NCBI RefSeq assembly: GCF_001486165.1 | Contig: NZ_LN908976.1 | Span: 558,071 to 622,070, forward strand | Length of the DNA: 64,000 nucleotides | Direction of reading: 5' to 3' | Origin: Bittarella massiliensis (ex Durand et al. 2017) | Lineage (GTDB): Bacteria; Bacillota; Clostridia; Oscillospirales; Ruminococcaceae | In this document: positions 26,591 to 36,226 of the stretch, in pieces | Layout of the letters: each line of letters opens with the position of its first letter | Numbering within the stretch: position 1 is the first letter of the stretch | Notes under the pieces: model-generated | The model's input: only the letters and a program-made list of their open reading frames with translations | Databases searched by the model: none | Told to the model about the DNA's origin: nothing | Made by a program: the position numbers and the translations under genes

Positions 26591-27721
26591 GTGCAAAGGA
26601 GACAACTGGGCAACCTCGAACTCTCCACCCCGCTGCTGGGCTTCGGCACCATGCGCCTGCCCCTGCAGGAGGACAAGAAGACCGTTGACTTTGAGCGGGT
26701 GCAGCAGATGGTGGACTGCGCCATGGAAAACGGGGTCAACTACTTCGACACCGCCTACCCCTACCACGACGGCACCTCTGAGGAAAATGTGGGCCGCGCC
26801 CTGGCCAAATACCCCCGGGACAGCTACATCCTGGTGGACAAACTGCCCATCTGGGCCTGCAAAGAGAAAGAGGACATGCAGAAGGTCTTTGACACCCAGC
26901 TAGAGCGCTGCGGGGTCGACTACTTCGACATCTACCTGCTGCACGCCGTCAGCCACGAGAACTACGACGACGCCGAGCGGCTGGGCGCCTACGACTTCAT
27001 GCGCCGGATGCAGGCCGAGGGGAAGGTCCGCCACGTGGGCTTCTCCTTCCACGACTCCCCCGCCTTTTTGCAGCGGGTCCTCGCCTCCCACCGGTGGGAC
27101 GTGGCCCAGATGCAGCTCAACTACGTGGACTGGTCGCTGCAGCACGCCGACGAGCAGTACCGCTTCTTCACCGAGGCCGGCGTCCCCCTCATCGTCATGG
27201 AGCCGGTGCGGGGCGGCTTTTTGGCCAAGCTGCCCGAGTCGGCGCAGGCCCCCCTGCGCGCCTGCCGGCCCGACTGGAGCGACGCTGCCTGGGCCCTGCG
27301 CTGGGTGGCGGGCCACCCCAATGTGCGGGTCATCCTCAGCGGGATGTCCGATCTGGCGATGATGGAGGAGAACATCGACACCCTCAAAGACGCCGCCCCC
27401 CTCACCGATGAGGAGGAGCGCGCCCTGGCCGAGTCCCTGGAGGAGCTGAGCAAGGTCACCGCCGTCCCCTGCACCGGCTGCCGCTACTGCATGCCCTGCC
27501 CCTTTGGGGTGGACATCCCCCGCATCTTCGCCCTCTACAACGACTACAAGCGGCACCAGAACCAGTTCTTGGTCAAATCCATGTACCAGCGCTTCACCCC
27601 TGCCGAAAATCGGGTCGACCAGTGCCGGCGCTGCGGGGCCTGCATGAAGCACTGCCCCCAGCACATCGAGATCCCCGACCGGCTGGCCGAGATCCACGCC
27701 GAGATCCAGGGGCTGGAATAG
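26591..27721 (+). CDS. Aldo/keto reductase with C-terminal 4Fe-4S ferredoxin domain
   Basis: 376 residues from GTG after AGGGAGG. The AKR barrel has the catalytic Asp/Tyr in NYFDTAYPYHDG, Lys in LVDKLP and His in YLLHAV, and the AKR closing motif GVPLIVMEPVRGG. The C-terminal 100 residues add two cysteine clusters (CTGCRYCMPCPFGVDIP and CRRCGACMKHCPQHIEIP), as in the clostridial AKR-ferredoxin fusions. Likely reduces a carbonyl using NAD(P)H or ferredoxin electrons; substrate unknown. Confidence 0.93.
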   Translation: MQRRQLGNLELSTPLLGFGTMRLPLQEDKKTVDFERVQQMVDCAMENGVNYFDTAYPYHDGTSEENVGRALAKYPRDSYILVDKLPIWACKEKEDMQKVFDTQLERCGVDYFDIYLLHAVSHENYDDAERLGAYDFMRRMQAEGKVRHVGFSFHDSPAFLQRVLASHRWDVAQMQLNYVDWSLQHADEQYRFFTEAGVPLIVMEPVRGGFLAKLPESAQAPLRACRPDWSDAAWALRWVAGHPNVRVILSGMSDLAMMEENIDTLKDAAPLTDEEERALAESLEELSKVTAVPCTGCRYCMPCPFGVDIPRIFALYNDYKRHQNQFLVKSMYQRFTPAENRVDQCRRCGACMKHCPQHIEIPDRLAEIHAEIQGLE

Positions 27722-27951
27722 AGGATTTTGCCCAAAAGAGCGGGGGCCGGCGAACATTCGCTGGCCCCCGCCATCTATCTCAACGAGGCCCCGCATGCCG
27801 GACCTCGACAGTCCCATCCTATGCCCCTTGTGGGGGGGCCGTTCGGCAAAAGAGGGGGGCGCGCAGGCTCTGCGCGCCCCCCTCCCCCTTTCCCCGGGCA
27901 AAAAGCCCCCTCGCAGGGCCCTTTGCGGGAAAAGGGCGGTCAAAAAATCAT

Positions 27952-29415
27952 TCAGCTCGCCTTGGAGCGGGTGGACTGGTTGGTGGTCGCGGGGGCGGGC
28001 ACGTCCTCTTTGAGGGTCACCACCACCTCGAAGGTCTTGTCGGTGCCCGACTGCTGAGACCGGTAGATGGTCAGCTTCACCTCGTCGCCCGGCTTGCAGT
28101 TTTTCAGCTGGGCCTGCAGCGCCTCGTAGCTCTCGGTGCTCTCGCCGTTGAACTTGCGGATGATGTCCCCCGGCTGCACGCCGGTGCCCTCCAGGCTGCT
28201 GCCCTGATCGATGCTCTTGATGTAGAGGCCCTTGGGCAGCCCGTTGAGGCGGGAGGTGGTGTCGTTGATCTCGATGACCGTGACCCCCAGTTTCACCCGG
28301 TCCTTCACGTAGCCGTTTTGGATCAGCCCGTCGATGATGGGCTTGGCCTCGTTGATGGCGATGGCAAAGCCGATGCCCTCGTACTCGGTCTTGGCGATCT
28401 TGGAGGAGTTGATCCCCACCACCTGGCCGTACATGTTCACCAGCGCCCCGCCGGAATTGCCGGGGTTGATGGCCGCGTCGGTCTGGATGCAGTGCAGCGA
28501 ATAGCCGGTAGAGCCGCCCACCGTCCGGTTGACCGCCGAGACGATCCCCTTGGTGACGCTCCCGGCCAGGCTGGGCCCGCCCGGGTTGCCGATGGCCAGC
28601 ACGTCCTCGCCCACCTTCATCTGGTCGGAGTTGCCAAACTCGGCATAGGTCAGGTTCTGGGCCTCTATTTTTACCACCGCCAGATCGGTCTTGGTGTCTG
28701 TCCCCACCACCTTGCCGGTGTACTCCTCGTCATTTTCCAGGGTGATGGTCAGGCCGACCGCCCCCTCCACCACGTGGGCGTTGGTGATGATGTAGCCGTC
28801 GGCGCTCATGATGATGCCCGAGCCGTAGGAGCTGGCCTCCACCGTGCTCTGCTGGCTGTAGACGGCGATCCCCACCACCGCCGGTTTCACCTTGGTGGCC
28901 ACCTGCTCGGTGGTCATCTTCTCGCCGCTCTTGGTCTCGGCGCCGTCGTCCCCGTCCTCAGGGCGGTTTTGGATGGTCACCCCCGCCTGGGAGCTGCCCC
29001 CCTGCCCGCCGGAACCCTTTTGGGAGTTTTTGTAGAGGATGTTGGCCCCCACCAAAATGCCGGAGAGGGCCAGCACGCAGCAGAGGATGACGGCAAAGGC
29101 CACCGCCCCCCTGCCCTTTTTGGGCTTTTTGTCCGGTCGCTTCCCCCCCGGGCCGCCGGGCGAGGCGTACCGGTCGGGGTCAAAGACAAAGGGCTGCGCC
29201 CCGCCCGGGCCCGCCGGCCGGTAGGGGGAATAGGGGGACTGGCCGTCCCCCTGCGCGCCGCCGCCCGGGGGCGGGGTCTGGGGGCGGTAGCCGCCCGGTT
29301 GCTGCTGCCCATAGGGCCCGGGGCCGGGAATGCTGGAGCCGCCCGGCCCGCCCGCGGAGGAAGCGCCGCCGGTCTCGTCCCGGGGCGTTTCGGGATTTTG
29401 TTGGTTATCAAACAT
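27952..29415 (-). CDS. htrA: HtrA/DegP-type serine protease with PDZ domain
   Basis: 487 residues. A long Gly/Pro-rich cytoplasmic N-terminus (about 100 residues), one transmembrane helix (AVAFAVILCCVLALSGILVG), a linker, then a trypsin-like domain with His in YIITNAHVVEGA, Asp in KTDLAVVKI and Ser in INPGNSGGALVN, and a C-terminal PDZ (GLYIKSIDQGSSLEGTGVQPGDII). It degrades misfolded envelope proteins. AGGAGGCC precedes the ATG. It is next to a two-component system, as in CssRS- or WalRK-linked htrA loci. Confidence 0.97.
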   Translation of the reverse strand: MFDNQQNPETPRDETGGASSAGGPGGSSIPGPGPYGQQQPGGYRPQTPPPGGGAQGDGQSPYSPYRPAGPGGAQPFVFDPDRYASPGGPGGKRPDKKPKKGRGAVAFAVILCCVLALSGILVGANILYKNSQKGSGGQGGSSQAGVTIQNRPEDGDDGAETKSGEKMTTEQVATKVKPAVVGIAVYSQQSTVEASSYGSGIIMSADGYIITNAHVVEGAVGLTITLENDEEYTGKVVGTDTKTDLAVVKIEAQNLTYAEFGNSDQMKVGEDVLAIGNPGGPSLAGSVTKGIVSAVNRTVGGSTGYSLHCIQTDAAINPGNSGGALVNMYGQVVGINSSKIAKTEYEGIGFAIAINEAKPIIDGLIQNGYVKDRVKLGVTVIEINDTTSRLNGLPKGLYIKSIDQGSSLEGTGVQPGDIIRKFNGESTESYEALQAQLKNCKPGDEVKLTIYRSQQSGTDKTFEVVVTLKEDVPAPATTNQSTRSKAS

Positions 29416-29488
29416 GGAGAGGCCTCCTAATTTTGAATATTACGCCTTTGATTGTACCAATAGGATGTGACAGAACGGTGAAATCCCT

Positions 29489-31051
29489 TTAAATTTTTCT
29501 GTCCCCGTCCCCCGGGTCGGGAGCCTGCTGTCCCTCCGCCTCGGCAGGGGCGTCCGCCGGCTGGCCCTCCCGCCGGCCCTCGCCCTTGGCGGCCCGTTTG
29601 GCCCGCAGCGGTTTGGCCGCCGGCAGGGAGAAACGGAATTCGGTGTACTCCCCCTCTTTGCTGCTGACCACGATGTCGCCGCCGTGGCGGTTGACGATGG
29701 TCTTTGCGATGTAGAGGCCCAGCCCGACCCCCTTCTTGTCCAGTCCGCGGGAGCGATCGGTCTTGTAGAAGCGGTCAAACACCTGCTGCAACTGCTCTTT
29801 GGGGATCCCCTCGCCGCTGTTTCGCACCGCGGTGAAGGTATAGCCCCCCACCGTCTCAAAGCCGAAGGAGATGACGCCCCCCTCGTTGACAAACTTCACC
29901 GCGTTGTCCACCAGGTTGTAGATGACCTGGTGCACCAGGTCCCGGTCGCCCTCCACCATCACCTTGTCCACGTCCAGCCCCTCGATCTCGATGGACTTCT
30001 GCTCGATCTGCTGTTCAAAGGAGAGCAGGGCGGTGAAGATCACCTCGCAGATGTTGAAGGGGACGGTGTTGAGGGTCATCTCCCCGGCCTCGATCTTGGA
30101 CACATTTAGCATGCCACTGACCAGCCGGGATAACCGCTTCACCTCGTTTGAGACCAGGCCCAGGTAGTGGTTTTGCCGCTCCGGGGGGATGGTCCCGTCC
30201 AAAATCCCGTCCACAAAGCCGCCGATGGTGGTCATGGGGGTCTTGAGCTCGTGGGAGACGTTGGCCACAAAGTTGCGCCGGGTCTGCTCCACCACCGCCA
30301 GGGAGGAGGACATGTTGTTGAGGGCCATGGCCAGTTGGCCCACCTCGTCGTCGGAGGTCACCGGCACCGTCTGCGAGAAGTCGCCCTGCCCGAAGCGGGC
30401 GGCGTAGCCGGCCATCTCCTTGAGGGGGGAGACCAGCCGCTTGGTGGTGTAGTAGATCACCGCGAAGGAGATGGCCAGCACCACCACCGCGGCGATGGCG
30501 AACATCCGCAGCACGTCCACCAAAAATTGCGAGAGCTCGTCCGCCGGCGAGGCGGCGAAGACATAGCCGATGATGTAGCCGTCGTCCCCGGTGATGGGCA
30601 CGCTGACGATGTAGTGGGGGCGCTTGTAGATCTCCCCCAGCGTCCCCATCCCCCGGTAGCCCTTGGCCACGCTCGCCTGGGAGGATTTCTCCAGCACATC
30701 GGCGGGCACCCGGTAGGTGGTGTGGGCGCAGCGGGTCCCCTCGGTGCAGAGGACGGCGGCGCCGTTCACGTCGGTCATGAAGAGGTCGGCGTCCTCCTGG
30801 GTGGAGATCAGCAGCCGGTAGCCCTGGCGCAGGGTGTCGAAGTCCAGCAGATAGGAGTTGCCGTCGCTGGTGGTCAGCCCCGAGCTGGTGCGCTCGGCCG
30901 CCCGCTGGGCGATGATCAGCAGTTGGTCCTGGCGCTCGTCCTTAAAGTACTGGGCCGACAGCCCCAAAAACACCGCCCCCAGCACCACGATGCTGACCAG
31001 CACCACCGACACACAGGTAAAAAAATACCGCTTGACTATCCCGTTTCGCAC
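29489..31051 (-). CDS. Membrane sensor histidine kinase (HAMP, HisKA, HATPase)
   Basis: 520 residues from a GTG after GAAAGGGG. TM1 near the N-terminus, an extracellular sensor of about 150 residues, TM2 (VLRMFAIAAVVVLAISFAVIYY), HAMP, HisKA with the phospho-accepting His in NVSHELKTPMTTIGG, and HATPase_c with NLVDNAVKFV and KGVGLGLYIA. A basic, low-complexity tail (AKRAAKGEGRREGQ) follows the kinase. No PAS domain is seen. Partner of the response regulator 75 bp upstream in the transcript. Confidence 0.96.
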   Translation of the reverse strand: MRNGIVKRYFFTCVSVVLVSIVVLGAVFLGLSAQYFKDERQDQLLIIAQRAAERTSSGLTTSDGNSYLLDFDTLRQGYRLLISTQEDADLFMTDVNGAAVLCTEGTRCAHTTYRVPADVLEKSSQASVAKGYRGMGTLGEIYKRPHYIVSVPITGDDGYIIGYVFAASPADELSQFLVDVLRMFAIAAVVVLAISFAVIYYTTKRLVSPLKEMAGYAARFGQGDFSQTVPVTSDDEVGQLAMALNNMSSSLAVVEQTRRNFVANVSHELKTPMTTIGGFVDGILDGTIPPERQNHYLGLVSNEVKRLSRLVSGMLNVSKIEAGEMTLNTVPFNICEVIFTALLSFEQQIEQKSIEIEGLDVDKVMVEGDRDLVHQVIYNLVDNAVKFVNEGGVISFGFETVGGYTFTAVRNSGEGIPKEQLQQVFDRFYKTDRSRGLDKKGVGLGLYIAKTIVNRHGGDIVVSSKEGEYTEFRFSLPAAKPLRAKRAAKGEGRREGQPADAPAEAEGQQAPDPGDGDRKI

Positions 31052-31125
31052 CTCGGCGCCCCTTTCCCGTCCAGTCGCAAAACGGGGGCCTTCCGCCCCC
31101 GTCCGCACCGCTTTTTTTTTGCGCG

Positions 31126-31812
31126 CTAGTCTTTCACTTCAAACTTGTAGCCGACGCCCCACACCGTCTTGACCGACCACTGGGCGGAGACGCCCTCCAG
31201 CTTTTCCCGCAGCCGCTTGATGTGCACGTCCACCGTGCGGGAGTCGCCGTAGTACTCAAACCCCCACACCTCGTCGAGCAGCTGGTCGCGGGTGTACACC
31301 CGGTTGGGGTTGGAGGCCAGGTGATAGAGCAGCTCCAGCTCTTTGGGCGGGGTGTCCACGATCTTGCCGTCCACCTTCAGCTCGTACCGGGTCAGGTTGA
31401 CCACCAGCTTGTCGTAGCGCACCTCTTTCACGTCGGAGGCCTGGGCGCGGGTGCCGGTGCGCCGCAGCACCGCCTTGATGCGGGCCACGATCTCCTTGGA
31501 CTCAAAGGGCTTGACCACATAGTCGTCGGCCCCCAGTTCCAGCCCCAGCACCTTGTCAAAGGTCTCGCCCTTGGCGGTGAGCATGATGATGGGCACGTCG
31601 GAGGACTTGCGGATCTCCCGGCAGACCTGCCAGCCGTCGAGCTCGGGCATCATCACGTCCAGCACGATCAGGCAGGGGGCCTCCTCCTCAAAGAGTTTCA
31701 GGGCCTGTTTGCCGTCGTAGGCCACAACGGTCTGATAGCCCTCTTTGTCGATATACAGTCGCAGCAGTTCACAGATGTTTTTGTCGTCGTCTACGACGAG
31801 AATCTTTTCCAC
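31126..31812 (-). CDS. OmpR/PhoB-family response regulator
   Basis: 228 residues from a GTG after GGAGGGG. Receiver domain with VVDDDKNICELL, phospho-acceptor Asp in LIVLDVMMPELDG and Lys in DYVVKPFE; C-terminal winged helix with LLYHLASNPNRVYTRDQLLDEVWG and DSRTVDVHIKRLREKLE. Forms a two-component system with the following kinase; the adjacent htrA is a probable target. The exact stimulus is not deducible. Confidence 0.96.
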   Translation of the reverse strand: MEKILVVDDDKNICELLRLYIDKEGYQTVVAYDGKQALKLFEEEAPCLIVLDVMMPELDGWQVCREIRKSSDVPIIMLTAKGETFDKVLGLELGADDYVVKPFESKEIVARIKAVLRRTGTRAQASDVKEVRYDKLVVNLTRYELKVDGKIVDTPPKELELLYHLASNPNRVYTRDQLLDEVWGFEYYGDSRTVDVHIKRLREKLEGVSAQWSVKTVWGVGYKFEVKD

Positions 31813-32057
31813 GCGTAAATCCCCTCCGGTTTCTTTGCCGCCAGGCAGCCGGGCCGCCCGACGCCTCACCTTCTATTTTTACATTATAGCGACTGCTCGG
31901 CGCGAAAGGTGAACAGTTTCTAAATGTTTGCCGCACGGCGCGGTGAGGGCGCCTATTTACCATTTATTATAGTACGGATCGGCGAAAGAAACCATATCAT
32001 TTCCCCTGTTTTTTCCCCGCCGCAGCACTTTTTTGCGCCCCCTCCCCCCACGGCGGG

Positions 32058-32092
32058 AAAAAAGGGCGGTCCGCCGCCCGGCAGACCGCCCT
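32058..32092 (-). terminator. Intrinsic terminator after the 32109 methyltransferase
   Basis: GGGCGGTC and GACCGCCC form the stem (32064-32092), followed on the minus strand by TTTTTT. It lies 16 bp after the stop codon. Confidence 0.82.
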
Positions 32093-32108
32093 TTTGAGGC
32101 CAAAGGCC

Positions 32109-32846
32109 CTATTTTTTCTCCCTCTCGGCGCGCACCAGCAGCATCATCGGCCGACGCAGCTCGTCGGCCATCCCCGGCACCTCCATCAGGCGGGGGTCGG
32201 GGCGGGGCTCCACCACCTCTTTGATGGCAAAGCCCGCCTGCAACAGGGTGTTCAAATAGCTGGTGAGGGTGCGGTGGTACTTGGTGACCTCGCACCCCAG
32301 GAAGTGGGCGGTGCGCCGCCCCTCGTCAAAGTAGCGGTCCACCGGCCAGTGGCGGGGGTTGCCCTCCCCGTCGCAGCACCACTCCTGGCTGCCCTCGGCG
32401 GTGAAGACCGGGTGCTCGCAGGAGAAGACAAAGCTCCCCCCCTCCGCCAGGCAGTCGTAGACGGCGCGGCAGACCGGGGCAAAGTCCTCCACATAGTGCA
32501 GGGCCAGCGAGCTGAGCACCAGGTCAAAGGAGCCGGGGGCGAAGTCCATCTCCTCCATGGCCATCCGCCGGTACTGGATGCGGGGGTCGGCGTTTCGCTC
32601 CCTCGCCCCGGCCAACATCTTTTCCGACAGGTCGGTGCCCAGCACCGACGCAGCCCCTTGGTCGGCCGCGTACTTGCAGTGCCAGCCAAAGCCGCAACCC
32701 AGATCCAGCACCCGCTTGCCCGCCAGCGCGGGCAGCATCCGCCGCAGCTCATGCCATTCGCCGGCCGCCGACAGCCCCTCCACCGAGCGGGGGAAGTGGC
32801 TGTACTGTTCAAAAAAAGTCTGGTCGTCGTAGTGGTTCTCTTTCAT
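32109..32846 (-). CDS. Class I SAM-dependent methyltransferase
   Basis: 245 residues. SAM-binding motif I is VLDLGCGFGWHCKYAA, motif II SVLGTDLSEKML, and the post-I region FDLVLSSLALHYVEDF fits the UbiE/type-11 group. AAGGAGATTTGCAAG precedes the ATG. Stand-alone gene, substrate unknown. Confidence 0.9.
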   Translation of the reverse strand: MKENHYDDQTFFEQYSHFPRSVEGLSAAGEWHELRRMLPALAGKRVLDLGCGFGWHCKYAADQGAASVLGTDLSEKMLAGARERNADPRIQYRRMAMEEMDFAPGSFDLVLSSLALHYVEDFAPVCRAVYDCLAEGGSFVFSCEHPVFTAEGSQEWCCDGEGNPRHWPVDRYFDEGRRTAHFLGCEVTKYHRTLTSYLNTLLQAGFAIKEVVEPRPDPRLMEVPGMADELRRPMMLLVRAEREKK

Positions 32847-33319
32847 CTTGCAAATCTCCTTGTCTCTCTTCGCGCCCCCGTCCGGCCTGCCTGCGGCGGG
32901 GCGCAAAAAAGCCGCCGGCAGGGCGCTGTCGGCGGCAACCATCCCCCCGTCGGCGGGCAACACCAACAGACGGGTGCGCCTTCGCACCCGCCGGGCTGCC
33001 TGATCGCCGACGAGAGGGGGAGGGCGCTTTTCAGCCCTCCGTCAAAGCTCCGAACAGCGTCTCATCGCTTTCCATCTGCGCGGAGCGGCTTTTCCTTCTC
33101 ATTTCCAGGGTCCAAATGGCGCACATTCGCCGTCCCTCCCTTTCCCCTTTACCATACCTCGGCGTCCCCCCTTCTGTCAACTGCAAAAAGGGGCGGCAAA
33201 TTCGCGCGGGGGCATTTCCACCGGGCGGCCATTTGTGCTATACTGTTAAAAGCGCCGGGCGGCGGGGGCCCTGCCCCCCCAAAAGCCGCCCAAATGGAAT
33301 AATAGTGAGGGATCTGCAC
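32847..33319. other. Intergenic region between methyltransferase and ychF
   Basis: About 470 bp without a convincing gene. A TATACT at 33239-33244 with TTTCCA 18 bp upstream (33215-33220) is a possible ychF promoter. A GC hairpin lies near 32911-32936. Nothing else recognised. Confidence 0.45.
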
Positions 33320-34414
33320 GTGAAACTGGGAATCGTGGGTCTGCCCAACGTGGGCAAAAGCACCCTTTTCAACGCCATTACAAACGCCGGGGCCGAGTCG
33401 GCCAACTACCCCTTCTGCACCATCGAGCCCAACGTGGGGATGGTGGCCGTCCCCGACAAGCGGCTGGACAAGCTCGCCGAGATGTACCAGCCCGACAAGT
33501 TCACCCCCGCCACCATCGAGTTTGTCGACATCGCCGGGCTGGTGAAGGGCGCCTCCAAGGGCGAGGGGCTGGGCAACAAGTTCCTCTCCCACATCCGCGA
33601 GGTGGACGCCATCGTCCACGTGGTGCGCTGCTTTGAGAGCGGCGACATCGTCCACGTCGACGGCAGTGTCGACCCCCTGCGGGACGTGGAGACCATCAAC
33701 CTGGAGCTGATCTTCTCCGACCTCGACATCGTCGAGCGCCGCATCCAAAAGGCCCAGAAGCTGGCCAAGGGCGACAAGGCCTACGCCGCCGAGGCCCAGC
33801 TGCTGGAGCGGCTGAAGGCCCACCTGGAAGAGGGCAAGCGGGCCTCGGTCTTCCCCTGCGAACCGGAGGAGAAGGCCCTCATCGACGCCATGGGCCTGCT
33901 CTCGGACAAGCCGGTCATCTACGTGGGCAACATGAGCGAGGACGACTTCATCGGCGACATCTCGAACAACGAGAACTACCAGAAGCTCTGCGCCCTGGCC
34001 CAGGGGGAGGGGGCCCTCTCCCTGCCCATCTGCGCCAAGATCGAGGAGGACATCGCCGACATGTCCGCCGAGGACAAGGCCCTCTTTTTGGGGGAGCTGG
34101 GGCTGGAGGAGTCGGGCCTCGACCGGCTCATCAAGGTCTGCTACGAGCTGCTGGGCCTCATCTCCTACCTGACCGCCGGCAAGCCCGAGGTCCGCGCCTG
34201 GACCATCAAAAAGGGCACCAAGGCCCCCCAGGCCGCCGGCAAGATCCACACCGACTTTGAGCGGGGGTTCATCCGCGCCGAGGTGGTGGCCTTCGACGAC
34301 CTCATCGCCCAGGGCAGCATGGCCGCCTGCAAGGAAAAGGGGCTGGTCCGCTCCGAGGGGAAGGAGTACGTGATGCAGGACGGGGACGTGGTCCTCTTCC
34401 GCTTCAACGTCTGA
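33320..34414 (+). CDS. ychF: Redox-regulated ATPase/GTPase YchF (OLA1 family)
   Basis: 364 residues, usual length. G1 in [19 protein letters not shown]3 in [19 protein letters not shown], the family NMSE motif (YVGNMSEDD) in place of NKxD, and the C-terminal TGS domain ([38 protein letters not shown]). Binds ribosomes and prefers ATP. GTG start at 33320 after GTGAGGGATC. Confidence 0.98.
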   Translation: MKLGIVGLPNVGKSTLFNAITNAGAESANYPFCTIEPNVGMVAVPDKRLDKLAEMYQPDKFTPATIEFVDIAGLVKGASKGEGLGNKFLSHIREVDAIVHVVRCFESGDIVHVDGSVDPLRDVETINLELIFSDLDIVERRIQKAQKLAKGDKAYAAEAQLLERLKAHLEEGKRASVFPCEPEEKALIDAMGLLSDKPVIYVGNMSEDDFIGDISNNENYQKLCALAQGEGALSLPICAKIEEDIADMSAEDKALFLGELGLEESGLDRLIKVCYELLGLISYLTAGKPEVRAWTIKKGTKAPQAAGKIHTDFERGFIRAEVVAFDDLIAQGSMAACKEKGLVRSEGKEYVMQDGDVVLFRFNV

Positions 34415-34427
34415 GTCCGGGCCCCAT

Positions 34428-34785
34428 TTGACAAACCGGCAGGGCGCCGCTATAATAAATCCATTCCGCCGGCAGTTCGTGTGCCGGCGACCAAACCAGA
34501 CCGCTGGTGTCAAATCGCCGACGGGGAAAAAGCCCATCCAAGCGCCTTCAGAGAGCCGTGGCAGGTGTGAACACGGCGGCGAGCGGGGTGGGGTCAGTCG
34601 CCCCCGAGAGGGCGGGTGAACGGGGCGCGCCCCCCAGTAGTCCGCCACGGCAGGCCCCGTTATCGGCCGGGGATGTGTTTGCATCCCGCAGAGTTGGGCG
34701 CTCTTTGCGCCAAGTTGGGTGGTACCGCAGGAACCTTTTGTCCTGTCCCTTCACGTCGCCGTGAAGGGGCGGGACTTTTTTGCGT
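34428..34785 (+). promoter_or_regulatory. T-box leader of the sodium symporter gene, with promoter
   Basis: Consensus promoter TTGACA (34428-34433), 17-bp spacer, TATAAT (34451-34456). Stem I distal features AGAGAGCCGTGG and GGTGTGAACACGG are present. The T-box sequence TGGTACCGC is at 34720-34728, then a terminator (about 34740-34774) ends in T6. The specifier loop lacks the usual GAA before the codon; candidates in TCAGTCG are not decisive, so amino-acid specificity is left open. Confidence 0.9.
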
Positions 34786-34828
34786 TCTCCGCAGGGGGGA
34801 CCGAATCAACAAAGGAGTGTGAAACAAC

Positions 34829-36175
34829 ATGGACAAGAAAAAAACGGGCCGCGGCCACTTCACCGGCTCCCTGGGCTTTGTCATGGCCGCCGCGGGGTCG
34901 GCCATCGGCCTGGGGAACCTCTGGAAGTTCCCCTATGTGGCGGGTATCTCGGGGGGCGGGCTCTTCATCGTCTTCTACCTGATCTTCGCCCTGGTGCTGG
35001 GCATCCCCATCATGCTCTCCGAGATGGCGGTGGGCCGCAAGACCCAGCTCAACGCCATCGGCGCCTTCCGCAGCATCGACAAGAAGTGGTCCTTCGTCGG
35101 GGTGCTGGAGATCGCCTGCGCCTTCATCATCCTCTCCTATTACAGCGTGGTGGGGGGCTGGGTGATGAAGTACATCGGCAGCTACCTCACCGGCGCCAAC
35201 GTCTCCGACGGGGCGGCGTTCGACACCTTTGTCTCCTCCCCGGTGCAGCCGGTCATCTGGCACCTGCTGTTCATGGCAGTGACCGTGGTCGTGGTCATCG
35301 GCGGGGTGCAAAAGGGGATCGAGACCTGCAGCAAATGGCTGCTCCCCCTCCTCTTTGTCCTCCTCATCGGGGTGGTGGTGCGCTCGGTGACCCTGCCCGG
35401 TTCGATGGAGGGGCTCAAGTTCCTCTTTGTCCCCGACACCGCCCTCCTCTCCGACCCCAAAGCCCTGATCGACTCCATCGTGCTGGCCATGGGGCAGGTC
35501 TTTTTCAGCCTCAGTCTGGGGCTGGGCATCGCCATCACCTACGGCAGCTACCTGAAAAAGGACACCAACATCACCAAGGACACCTGCACCGTGGTGGGGC
35601 TAGACACCCTGATGGCCCTGCTGGCGGGGATGGCCATCATGCCCGCCGTCTTCAGCTTTGGGATGGAGCCCACCGGCGGCCCCGGCCTCATCTTCAAAAC
35701 CCTGCCGGCGGTCTTTGACTCCATGCCCCTGGGGCGGTTCTTCGGGCTGGCCTTCTTCTTTTTGGTCTTTATCGCCGCCCTCACCAGCGCCATTGCCCTG
35801 CTGGAGGTGGTCACTTCCTTCTTCATTGACACCTTCCACTGGCGCCGCCGCACCGCCACCCTGGTGATGGGCGGGCTGATGGCCCTCATCGGGGTCTTTG
35901 CCAGCCTCTCCATGGGCCCCCTCTCCGGCTTCACCATCGGGGGGATGAACCTGTTTGACGCCATGGGCTTTCTCACCGACAAGATCCTCATGCCCCTGGC
36001 CGCCCTGGCCACCTGCCTCTTTGTGGGCCACGTCTGGGGGGTGGGCAAGGTGACCGAGGAGGTGGAGCGCTGCGGCAAGCGGTTTGCCATCCGCCGCGTC
36101 TACGGCTTCCTCATCCGCTGGGTGGCGCCCACCCTCATCGCCGTCATCTTTGTCATGGGGCTCATCGGGGGGTGA
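34829..36175 (+). CDS. Sodium:neurotransmitter-symporter (NSS) family amino acid transporter
   Basis: 448 residues, 11-12 transmembrane helices. The TM1 motif AAAGSAIGLGNLWKFPYVAGISGGG binds sodium and substrate; GMEPTGGPGLIFKTLP and SFFIDTF regions are typical. NSS members of bacteria take up amino acids (for example TnaT, tryptophan; LeuT, leucine). The T-box leader shows that expression answers to an uncharged tRNA, so it imports an amino acid. AACAAAGGAGTGTGAAACAAC precedes the ATG. Confidence 0.95.
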   Translation: MDKKKTGRGHFTGSLGFVMAAAGSAIGLGNLWKFPYVAGISGGGLFIVFYLIFALVLGIPIMLSEMAVGRKTQLNAIGAFRSIDKKWSFVGVLEIACAFIILSYYSVVGGWVMKYIGSYLTGANVSDGAAFDTFVSSPVQPVIWHLLFMAVTVVVVIGGVQKGIETCSKWLLPLLFVLLIGVVVRSVTLPGSMEGLKFLFVPDTALLSDPKALIDSIVLAMGQVFFSLSLGLGIAITYGSYLKKDTNITKDTCTVVGLDTLMALLAGMAIMPAVFSFGMEPTGGPGLIFKTLPAVFDSMPLGRFFGLAFFFLVFIAALTSAIALLEVVTSFFIDTFHWRRRTATLVMGGLMALIGVFASLSMGPLSGFTIGGMNLFDAMGFLTDKILMPLAALATCLFVGHVWGVGKVTEEVERCGKRFAIRRVYGFLIRWVAPTLIAVIFVMGLIGG

Positions 36176-36189
36176 TCTCCCCCTTCCCC

Positions 36190-36226
36190 AAAAGCCCCTG
36201 CGCCCTCTTCGGCGCAGGGGCTTTTT
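36190..36226 (+). terminator. Intrinsic terminator after the NSS transporter
   Basis: A 14-bp stem (AAAGCCCCTGCGCC with GGCGCAGGGGCTTT), loop CTCTTC, ending in TTTTT; 15 bp after the stop. Confidence 0.9.
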
